This document shows positions 1-5,000 of a stretch of DNA of 5,247 bases, in pieces. The notes under the pieces were generated by a model. It worked only from the letters and a program-made list of their open reading frames with translations. It was not told the origin of the DNA and searched no databases. This DNA is from Campylobacteraceae bacterium (GTDB lineage Bacteria; Campylobacterota; Campylobacteria; Campylobacterales; Sulfurospirillaceae). The stretch lies in assembly GCA_027011025.1 (NCBI GenBank), contig JALVAU010000291.1, positions 1-5,247 on the forward strand. Direction: 5' to 3'. Numbering within the stretch: position 1 is the stretch's first letter; every line of letters begins with the position of its first letter. Both the position numbers and the translations under genes were made by a program.

Positions 1-42
1 CCAAATAAAGAGACTTATTATATCCTGGGAAAAAGTGCTTGA
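1..42 (+). CDS. C-terminal end of an upstream gene (partial)
   Basis: Frame 1 is open from the window edge and reads PNKETYYILGKSA before a TGA at 40-42. Two things suggest this is a real gene end. The other plus-strand frames give no better reading here, and its stop overlaps the next gene's start as TTGA (39-42), the classic overlap of translationally coupled genes. The ending YYILGKSA resembles the last beta strand of many class I SAM-dependent methyltransferases, but 13 residues are far too few to assign a function. The start and the rest of the gene lie outside the window. Confidence 0.6.
   Translation, partial: PNKETYYILGKSA
27..30 (+). promoter_or_regulatory. Shine-Dalgarno for the TTG start at 39
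   Basis: GGGA lies 8 nt upstream of the TTG at 39-41 and inside the last codons of the upstream gene. It supports TTG 39 over the first in-frame ATG, which would remove 31 residues including the conserved N-terminal part of the flavin-binding fold. Confidence 0.5.
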
Positions 43-635
43 AAAGTATTTTTGAGATTAAAAATCAAGAGATTATATATGAAGTTTTAGATAGAGCCGA
101 TTATGGTACACTAGCTATCTGCAAAGAGGGTATGCCATACAGTTTACCACTTAATTTTGTGAGGATTAGTAAAAGTCTCTATTTTCATGGCTCAAAAAAT
201 GGCAAGAAGATGGATATCTTAAGAGAGAACCCTTTGGCATCCTTTAGTGTAGTAGAACCATACTCTATAATCTCCTCATATTTTAGCTCAAATGAGAATC
301 TAGCATGTCCTGCAACACACTTTTTTAAATCGATCATTATTGATGGAAAAATAGAGTTTATTAAAAATTTTGATGAAAAAACTCAAGCCATAAAAGCTTT
401 GATGAAAAAATTACAAAAAGAGGGTGGATACAAAGCTCTTGAAGATGAGGTCTATAAAAACATAATAGATGCAACTACGATATACAGATTGAAGATAGAC
501 AACATAGGCGCAAAATTCAAATTTGGACAACATTTAACCAAAGAGAGATGGGATATGATCATAGAGCATCTCCAAAAAAGAGGCGATAAAAAAGATATAG
601 AGACAGTAAAATTAATGAGAAGCTTTCGACCCTGA
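39..635 (+). CDS. Pyridoxamine 5'-phosphate oxidase-like flavin-binding protein (NimA-type)
   Basis: A 198-residue cytosolic protein of the PNPOx-like split-barrel family, in the branch that includes the 5-nitroimidazole reductase NimA. Family members bind FMN (or F420/haem) and reduce small molecules; the substrate here is unknown. Visible landmarks are the N-terminal helix and first strand (about 12-28, EVLDRADYGTLAI), the strand pair with the usual P-x-N/F spacing (33-51, YSLPLNFV then LYFHGSKNGKK), the helix and strand LRENPLASFSVV (61-72), and FKSIIIDGKIEFI (96-108). A C-terminal KFKFGQHLTKER...IIEHLQKRG segment (159-182) resembles the ending of this family. The TTG start is supported by its Shine-Dalgarno and by the TTGA overlap with the upstream stop. 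The gene is in the same frame as the next one, separated only by TGA CAA. The family call is good; reductase activity or nitroimidazole resistance is not shown. Confidence 0.85.
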   Translation: MKSIFEIKNQEIIYEVLDRADYGTLAICKEGMPYSLPLNFVRISKSLYFHGSKNGKKMDILRENPLASFSVVEPYSIISSYFSSNENLACPATHFFKSIIIDGKIEFIKNFDEKTQAIKALMKKLQKEGGYKALEDEVYKNIIDATTIYRLKIDNIGAKFKFGQHLTKERWDMIIEHLQKRGDKKDIETVKLMRSFRP

Positions 636-638
636 CAA

Positions 639-1316
639 ATGCATAAATCTCTAAAAAATCTGTTTGTCATAGGCGATGTTCATGGTTGCTACTATACTCT
701 TCTGAAGCTTGTAAAAAAACTTCCAAAAAATGCGAAACTTGTATTTGTGGGTGATTTGTGCGATAAGGGTAATTTTTCAAAAGATGTTATAGAGTATGTG
801 ATAGAAAATAAGCACCTTTGTATAAAAGGAAATCACGAATACCTCATGCAAAAATATCTCAAAAAAGCCGTCATAAACAAAGAGATATCAAACAGTTGGG
901 CGACTAACAAAAGTTGGGGTGGAAAAGAGAGTATAAAAAACTACTCAAAAGATGCTAAACTTTTAGAAAAACATCTAGATTGGATTGGTAATCTGCCTCT
1001 ATATCTTGAGATTGATAGATATTTTATAACCCATGGTTTTGGATTGCCCTATTACAAGAGAAGAGATGATAAAAAATCTCGCTCGCTTTTTGTAAACAGG
1101 ATAGATGATACAACACACATCAAAGATTGGGAAGATTTTAAAAATTATAAAGTTATCAACATCTTTGGGCATTGTAATTTTAGTGAAGTCCTAAGAGGAA
1201 AGAATTATGTCTGTATAGATACAGGATGCTGTTACGGCAACAAACTAACAGCCTTAAACCTCAAAACACTAGAGACTATAGAGCAAAAAACCGACAAAAG
1301 GGACATCACCCCATAG
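639..1316 (+). CDS. PPP-family metallophosphoesterase (serine/threonine-phosphatase-like)
   Basis: A 225-residue cytosolic calcineurin-like phosphoesterase with the PPP signatures in order: GDVHG (12-16), GDLCDKG (38-44), GNHE (64-67), a metal-binding His in THG (131-133), GH (177-178) and a closing IDTGCCYGNKLTAL block (193-206). These supply the expected metal ligands D13, H15, D39, N65, H132 and H178, as in bacterial PrpA/lambda-phosphatase enzymes that cleave phosphoprotein or small phosphoester bonds. Two deviations stand out. Lys43 replaces the Arg of the usual GDxxDRG, which contacts phosphate in PP1 and lambda phosphatase, and THGFG replaces the common HAG. The ATG follows the previous stop by 3 nt and lacks a well-placed Shine-Dalgarno, so translation probably depends on coupling. 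The 3' end overlaps the convergent mscS gene by 11 bp. The substrate could be a protein or a diadenosine polyphosphate; the sequence does not decide. Confidence 0.85.
   Translation: MHKSLKNLFVIGDVHGCYYTLLKLVKKLPKNAKLVFVGDLCDKGNFSKDVIEYVIENKHLCIKGNHEYLMQKYLKKAVINKEISNSWATNKSWGGKESIKNYSKDAKLLEKHLDWIGNLPLYLEIDRYFITHGFGLPYYKRRDDKKSRSLFVNRIDDTTHIKDWEDFKNYKVINIFGHCNFSEVLRGKNYVCIDTGCCYGNKLTALNLKTLETIEQKTDKRDITP
1296..1312 (-). terminator. Weak possible terminator after mscS
   Basis: Read on the minus strand, GGGG (over the mscS stop region), a 5-nt loop and TCCC can form a 4-bp stem with one G-U pair, followed directly by TTTT and, a few bases on, by TTTTTT (1285-1290). The stem is short, so this is only a candidate. 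It lies within the 3' coding end of the opposing phosphatase gene. Confidence 0.25.
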
Positions 1317-2388
1317 TTTGCTTTGGCAAACTCTCTACATATATTGATTGACTTGGAAATGCAAAGCTTGCATCGTTTTTTTCTATAATCTCCATTATCT
1401 TGAAGTTTATATCTTCTCTTACTTCTAAGAATTTACCCCAATTTGTTGTAGTGGTAAAAAAGTAGCAAAATATCCCAAGAGCACTATCTCCAAACTCATC
1501 AAAACGAATCATGATGGTATCTTTATGAATGTCTGGATGATTTTGCAACATCGTTTTTAAGTCTTTGAGTATATTTTGCATCTGTTTTTTTGTGGTGTCA
1601 TAAGTCAAACCAAGTCTTGTTTTTATCCTTCTTTTGCCCATTTGTGACCAGTTTGTGATAGGGGAATTTGCTATCGTGGCATTTGGTACACTTATGAGTG
1701 CTTGCGTAAATGCTCTGATTCTTGTGGAGCGGATACCTATGCCCTCAACTGTTCCCTCAACATCTGGAGTCTGAATCCAATCTCCTAACTTAAACGGGCG
1801 ATCTGTGAAGATAACGAGCGAACCAAAAAGATTTGCTGCTGTATCTTTGGCAGCGAGTGCAAATGCCATACCAACCAAACCCAAAGAGGCGAGAAAAGCA
1901 CTAACATTTATGCCCCAACCTTGCAATATACTCATGATTCCAATGATGATAGTTATAATTCTAAGAGTCTTGATAGTGAAGTTTTCTATATCCGCACTCA
2001 ACTTTTTGCCAAATTTTGAGTAAAACTTATCAAATATATAAGCAAATTTATCTATAAGCCTATATACAAGCCAAAATATTAAAAAAGTAGCAAAAGACTC
2101 TATAAGTTTATTTAAAAATATATCTAGTTTTGATAGACCAAGCCACTCTTTGGAAAAGTAAAAACCAATCAAAATAATAGAAAATTTCAGAGGTAGCTCA
2201 GCAGTTACAAGAAGTTGATCGTCAAATTCTGATTTTGTTTTGGATGTAAGCTTTCTTAATACCTTTAGAAGTATTTTGCTAGTAAGATTGCTTAGAACCA
2301 ATGCAATTGCAAATATCGTTATGGCAATGGCAATATCTTGAATAGTAACGCCAGAAAGTTTGTAGTTTAATATCTCATCTATATTCAT
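1306..2388 (-). CDS. MscS-family small-conductance mechanosensitive channel
   Basis: A 360-residue inner-membrane channel that would open under membrane tension to release solutes during hypo-osmotic shock. Hydrophobic segments suggest five TM helices (about 16-40, 64-82, 97-118, 138-158 and 162-195), more than the three of E. coli MscS and closer to the YnaI layout. The last is the pore helix, rich in Ala/Gly (VSAFLASLGLVGMAFALAA, 162-180), followed by NLFGSLVIFTDRPFKLGDWI (186-205), the hallmark entry into the cytosolic beta domain. The beta domain (about 195-250) carries VEGTVEGIGIRSTRIR and the ISVPNATIANSPITNWS motif. An alpha/beta C-terminal domain ends near 350. The ATG has a good GGAGA Shine-Dalgarno 6 nt upstream. 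The gene is monocistronic in this window, divergent from tauE and convergent with the phosphatase. The family call is firm; the exact subtype is inferred. Confidence 0.95.
   Translation of the reverse strand: MNIDEILNYKLSGVTIQDIAIAITIFAIALVLSNLTSKILLKVLRKLTSKTKSEFDDQLLVTAELPLKFSIILIGFYFSKEWLGLSKLDIFLNKLIESFATFLIFWLVYRLIDKFAYIFDKFYSKFGKKLSADIENFTIKTLRIITIIIGIMSILQGWGINVSAFLASLGLVGMAFALAAKDTAANLFGSLVIFTDRPFKLGDWIQTPDVEGTVEGIGIRSTRIRAFTQALISVPNATIANSPITNWSQMGKRRIKTRLGLTYDTTKKQMQNILKDLKTMLQNHPDIHKDTIMIRFDEFGDSALGIFCYFFTTTTNWGKFLEVREDINFKIMEIIEKNDASFAFPSQSIYVESLPKQTMG
1315..1332. other. Perfect 7-bp hairpin at the convergent gene ends
   Basis: AGTTTGC (1315-1321), loop TTTG, GCAAACT (1326-1332) form a perfect inverted repeat. 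It begins within the phosphatase stop codon and lies in the last codons of mscS. No T-tract follows on either strand, so it is not a standard intrinsic terminator. It might still protect or slow the 3' ends of both transcripts. Confidence 0.4.
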
Positions 2389-2394
2389 TTTATA

Positions 2395-2399
2395 TCTCC
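2395..2399 (-). promoter_or_regulatory. Shine-Dalgarno of mscS
   Basis: GGAGA on the minus strand, 6 nt before the ATG at 2388-2386. It is well placed and fixes the mscS start. Confidence 0.7.
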
Positions 2400-2423
2400 A
2401 TTTTTAGTGTCTAACCAAGAGTA

Positions 2424-2432
2424 ATGATAGCA
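2424..2432 (-). promoter_or_regulatory. Candidate extended -10 promoter of mscS
   Basis: The minus strand reads TGCTATCAT, which matches an extended -10 element (TGn then TATnAT). It would start transcription near 2417, giving a leader of about 30 nt that includes the Shine-Dalgarno. No convincing -35 box is visible, which is usual for sigma-70 promoters of Campylobacterota. Confidence 0.4.
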
Positions 2433-2467
2433 TAAAAATAACAGCACGAATTTGTTTGAATTGCATG

Positions 2468-2483
2468 GTTAAGAGATTTTAAC
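2468..2483. promoter_or_regulatory. Inverted repeat in the tauE -35 region, possible operator
   Basis: GTTAA (2468-2472) and TTAAC (2479-2483) form a perfect 5-bp inverted repeat with a 6-nt spacer. It is centred about 30 bp upstream of the predicted tauE transcription start and covers the -35 region, where a dimeric repressor could act. In AT-rich DNA such a short palindrome can arise by chance. Confidence 0.2.
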
Positions 2484-2494
2484 ATATTATCAGA

Positions 2495-2500
2495 TATAAT
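2495..2500 (+). promoter_or_regulatory. -10 box for the tauE-DUF3108-DMT operon
   Basis: A consensus TATAAT lies 21 nt upstream of the TTG start, preceded by AT-rich DNA and without a clear -35 box, as is typical of Campylobacterota housekeeping promoters. Transcription would begin near 2507, leaving a short leader of about 15 nt that just includes the AGGGA Shine-Dalgarno. Confidence 0.55.
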
Positions 2501-2510
2501 TTCATAAAAA

Positions 2511-2515
2511 AGGGA
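2511..2515 (+). promoter_or_regulatory. Shine-Dalgarno deciding the TTG start at 2522
   Basis: AGGGA lies 6 nt before TTG 2522-2524. The first in-frame ATG is codon 149, so the TTG is the only sensible start for a full-length membrane protein. Confidence 0.7.
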
Positions 2516-2521
2516 AAAAGA

Positions 2522-3277
2522 TTGAGTATTTCTCTTGTTGTTATTGTAGGGATTATCTTATTTACATGTAGCACCATACAAGGTATAGTCGGCTTTGCTT
2601 TTAATATCTTTGCTATTCCTCTTCTGATATGGAGTGGACTAGGGTTGAGTGAAGCTATATCTTTGACTACTATTCCTATTTTTTTTCAATCATTTACATC
2701 TACCTATAAACTAAGAGAACATGTACTGTGGAGGGAAGTTGTACTTGCTACGATTTATAGGTATATCGGTATTCCTATAGGAATTTTTTTACTGATCTAT
2801 GTGACAGCATTTGATAAAAGCACTGTTAAACAGGTAGTTGGAGTCGCTATACTTTTAGTAGTTTTATCTCAACTCTATCTCAAGGTAGAACCAAAAGAGA
2901 AAGTAAGTTCATTTTGGACTTTTATAGCTTTTTTCAGTAGTGGTTTAACTCTAGGACTTATATCTATGGGTGGACCACCCGCTATCATCTGGGTGATGGC
3001 TCAAAAGTGGAGTGCAATCACAACAAGAGCTTTTCTCTCTGCTATCTTCTTTCTTGCATCACCTTTGCAGGTTGTATTGTTGTACTATAACTTTGGCGAT
3101 AAATTGCTAAATTTCTTTTTATTGGGTTTAGCCTTTTCTCCACTTGTGATTATAGGCACACTTTGGGGTGTAAAAATAGGGGCATATTTAGATAGAGAGA
3201 GGCTTAGAAAAATCATACTTTTTTTACTGTTTATTACATCTATAGTCTCTATAGTTTCACCATATTTAAGGGGTTAA
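2522..3277 (+). CDS. TauE/SafE-family membrane permease
   Basis: A 251-residue integral inner-membrane protein, nearly all hydrophobic, with about eight predicted TM segments (roughly 3-20, 25-40, 45-60, 75-95, 103-121, 131-152, 165-190, 197-221; a further hydrophobic stretch at 228-248 makes the exact count uncertain). The two pseudo-repeats typical of the family are visible: GIVGFAFNIFAIPLL (21-35) in the first half and GLISMGGPPAIIW (145-157) in the second. The family (former DUF81) includes proposed exporters of sulfite, sulfoacetate and other organosulfur anions, but most members have no proven substrate. The length matches the family. It is the first gene of a three-gene unit: its TAA is separated by 1 nt from the GTG of the DUF3108 gene, whose Shine-Dalgarno lies within its last codons. 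Sulfur-anion export would fit a sulfur-metabolising Campylobacterota, but that is inference. Confidence 0.88.
   Translation: MSISLVVIVGIILFTCSTIQGIVGFAFNIFAIPLLIWSGLGLSEAISLTTIPIFFQSFTSTYKLREHVLWREVVLATIYRYIGIPIGIFLLIYVTAFDKSTVKQVVGVAILLVVLSQLYLKVEPKEKVSSFWTFIAFFSSGLTLGLISMGGPPAIIWVMAQKWSAITTRAFLSAIFFLASPLQVVLLYYNFGDKLLNFFLLGLAFSPLVIIGTLWGVKIGAYLDRERLRKIILFLLFITSIVSIVSPYLRG
3268..3273 (+). promoter_or_regulatory. Shine-Dalgarno deciding the GTG start at 3279
   Basis: AAGGGG lies 5 nt before GTG 3279-3281, inside the end of the permease gene. The overlapping ATG at 3277-3279 is in another frame and meets a stop within five codons, so GTG is the real start. Confidence 0.7.
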
Positions 3278-3278
3278 T

Positions 3279-4040
3279 GTGCGTTATTTAGTCTCTATCA
3301 TGCTGTTTGTCCTTTCCGTTTTTGCAAAGGATATAACGGCAACATATAGGGTTAGTTTTGGAATATTTGGACAAATAGGTACAGCAAAAACAACTCTACA
3401 TGTAGAGGATGGACGATACAAAATCACAATCGAGGCAAAATCAACAGGTTTTGCAGCATTTATAAGCGGTAACAGAGTTGAATACTATGAGAGCAAAGGT
3501 CTCTTGGTAGATGGATTTTTAGTACCTGATATATATAAGAAAGTGGTTCAAAAAAGTGTGAGTGCGGGTGAAGATAGAAGAGTCTTAAAGAGATACATAT
3601 TAACTTATAATTTTAACCATAAAAATAAAACAGTCACAGCTACAAAAATAAAGATAAAAGGCAAGCAAAAAAATCAAGCTGTAAAAAAGTTAAAATTTTA
3701 TACAAATAATGACATCTTGAGTCTATTTTTTAATTTCAAAAAACTATTTCCATCTTTGGAGCTAAAAAAAGAGCATACTCTTTATGCGGTAGGAGCTGAA
3801 AAGAACACAGGTAAAATTGAACTTTTCCCTCTGGACAAAAAGGAGTTTTCAAAATTGATAGATGTAAAATCTAAAAATCTAAAATTTTTAAAAGTGGTGT
3901 TAAAAGATAGGATATTTGGAAGTAAAAAAGGTGAGCTCTATCTTGCACTAGACAGTAGTGGCTTCTGCCAAAAAGCTGTCTTAAAAGATGTCATATTTTT
4001 TGGCGATATAAGAGGGGAGCGAATTGAAAAAAATTATTAA
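3279..4040 (+). CDS. Exported DUF3108 protein of unknown function
   Basis: A 253-residue protein with a short Sec-type signal peptide (MRYLVSIMLFVLSVFA, cleavage probably after Ala16 before KDITATY), so it is likely periplasmic. No Cys sits at the cleavage site, so it is not a lipoprotein. The mature part is predicted mostly beta. It opens with a DUF3108-like block (about 20-90: TYRVSFGIFGQIGTAKTTL, then YKITIEAKSTGF and NRVEYYESKGLLVDGFLVP) and ends with strands FGSKKGELYLALDSSGFCQKAVL...FGDIRGE (213-247) like the family's C-terminus. The lone Cys230 has no obvious partner. The protein is very Lys-rich. It is the middle gene of the operon, 1 nt after the permease, and its last 17 bp overlap the DMT transporter gene. 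DUF3108 has no settled function; a role in envelope lipid or ligand handling beside the two transporters is only a guess. Confidence 0.75.
   Translation: MRYLVSIMLFVLSVFAKDITATYRVSFGIFGQIGTAKTTLHVEDGRYKITIEAKSTGFAAFISGNRVEYYESKGLLVDGFLVPDIYKKVVQKSVSAGEDRRVLKRYILTYNFNHKNKTVTATKIKIKGKQKNQAVKKLKFYTNNDILSLFFNFKKLFPSLELKKEHTLYAVGAEKNTGKIELFPLDKKEFSKLIDVKSKNLKFLKVVLKDRIFGSKKGELYLALDSSGFCQKAVLKDVIFFGDIRGERIEKNY
4012..4019 (+). promoter_or_regulatory. Shine-Dalgarno deciding the TTG start at 4024
   Basis: GAGGGGAG ends 4 nt before TTG 4024-4026 and is the strongest ribosome site in the window. It lies inside the DUF3108 coding region and makes TTG 4024 preferable to the internal ATG at codon 15, which would cut into the first membrane helix. 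Confidence 0.7.
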
Positions 4041-4911
4041 CAATATAGACAAAGGTGTGCTATATATGCTTTTAGCATCTCTCTTTTTTGCTATAGTCGG
4101 TGCTTTTGCGAAGACTCTCTCACATCAGATGCCATCTGTCGAGGTTGTATTTTTCAGAAATCTTATCAGTCTGATTTTTGTAGTTTCTACCATATATAAG
4201 TATCCCATAAAACAGAGTGGAGGCAAACCTTGGCTTCTGTTTTTCAGAGGACTTATGGGGCTTTTAGGAGTGTTGGCATTTTTCTACAATATCGCTCATA
4301 TCACTCTAGCGGATGCTATGACTTTTTCAAGGACTTCACCTATATGGACAGCTATATTTGCTTATCTGTTTTTGGGCGAAAAGATAAGTAAAAAAGGATG
4401 GATAGCAGTTTTTATAGGTTTTTTAGGAATAGTTTTGATTATGAAGCCAAATGGTTTAACCTTCTCAAAAACGGATATTATAGGGGTTTTTAGTGGAGTT
4501 GCTGCTGCTTTAGCATATACAAGCGTTAGGGAACTTAGGAAATATTATGATGCTAGAATTATAGTTATCTCATTTATGATTATGGGCTCACTGTTTCCCG
4601 CACTCTTTATGTGGATAGCAAACTACTATAGATTGCCAAGTCTAGATTTTATAACTGCATCTTTTGTATTGCCAAGTGGTATATCATGGTTATATATCGT
4701 AGGCTTAGGTGGATTTGCAGCACTTGCTCAAATATATATGACTAAAGCTTATGGAGAGACAAAAGCCGGTATAGTAGGAGCAAGTAGCTATGCTGTGATA
4801 CTATTTTCTATATTTGTAGGAGTTTGGCTAGGCGACTCTTTACCTGATATGATAGGGTTTTTTGGTATAATCCTAGTAGTATTAGGCGGAGTCTTAGTGG
4901 CGATAAAGTAG
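4024..4911 (+). CDS. EamA/DMT-superfamily transporter, 10 TM
   Basis: A 295-residue inner-membrane protein of the drug/metabolite transporter superfamily with two EamA repeats. About ten hydrophobic helices are visible (roughly 10-30, 38-58, 69-89, 95-117, 124-141, 151-168, 178-199, 218-238, 247-270, 275-294). Family landmarks are the FFRNLISLIFV entry of helix 2 (43-53), FFRGLMGLLGVLAFFYNIAHITLADAMTF (73-101), PIWTAIFAYLFLGEKISKKGWIAVFIGFLGIVLIMKP (106-142) closing the first repeat, and in the second AALAYTSVRELRK (161-173) and AQIYMTKAYGETKAGIVGASSYAVILFSIFVGVWLGD (235-271). Members move metabolites such as amino acids, nucleotide precursors, riboflavin or S-adenosylmethionine; this one cannot be assigned. 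The TTG start is backed by a strong Shine-Dalgarno and a 17-bp overlap with the DUF3108 gene, so it is the last gene of the operon. No classic terminator follows; the structured repeats begin about 30 bp downstream. Confidence 0.92.
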   Translation: MKKIINNIDKGVLYMLLASLFFAIVGAFAKTLSHQMPSVEVVFFRNLISLIFVVSTIYKYPIKQSGGKPWLLFFRGLMGLLGVLAFFYNIAHITLADAMTFSRTSPIWTAIFAYLFLGEKISKKGWIAVFIGFLGIVLIMKPNGLTFSKTDIIGVFSGVAAALAYTSVRELRKYYDARIIVISFMIMGSLFPALFMWIANYYRLPSLDFITASFVLPSGISWLYIVGLGGFAALAQIYMTKAYGETKAGIVGASSYAVILFSIFVGVWLGDSLPDMIGFFGIILVVLGGVLVAIK

Positions 4912-4940
4912 TTTCAACACTTTTTATAGGTATGAGCCTA

Positions 4941-5000
4941 AGCTTTAGTAGAGCTTGTGATTGGCAAGGAATTTACTTCTTTGCTAAGATTGACAATTAA
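4941..5000 (+). repeat. Diverged first copy of the 82-bp repeat
   Basis: This segment shares GCTTTAGTAGAG, GGAATTTACTTC and TGACAATTAA with the perfect units downstream, in the same order and nearly the same spacing. The first 20-odd bases of the unit are not recognisable here. Its 11-bp stem (TTGGCAAGGAA at 4961-4971, loop TTTAC, TTCTTTGCTAA at 4977-4987) differs in sequence from that of the other units but keeps the pairing. A second small stem is also possible: AAGCT (4940-4944), loop TTAGTAG, AGCTT (4952-4956). It may be an ancestral copy or a degenerate border copy. Confidence 0.75.

Noticed and set aside
16..21. TATTAT as a -10 promoter for the flavin-protein gene
   Set aside because: It lies inside the upstream gene's coding end, would place the transcription start on the Shine-Dalgarno, and the stop-start overlap argues for co-transcription.
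452..670. Minus-strand open frame of 72 codons
   Set aside because: It lies opposite the flavin-protein/phosphatase junction, resembles no known family and has no convincing ribosome site. It is a shadow of the coding plus strand.
1805..2023. Plus-strand open frame of 72 codons
   Set aside because: It is antisense to the conserved pore and membrane part of mscS. Its sequence looks like the reverse reading of hydrophobic codons, with no independent support.
4919..4941. Start of the diverged repeat copy counted as a full 82-bp unit
   Set aside because: The first 20-odd bases of that interval do not align with the unit; only the part from about 4941 on is recognisably related.
4912..4990. Intrinsic terminator directly after the DMT transporter gene
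   Set aside because: The hairpins here (4940-4956 and 4961-4987) are not followed by a T-tract, and the T-run at 4920-4925 has no stem before it.
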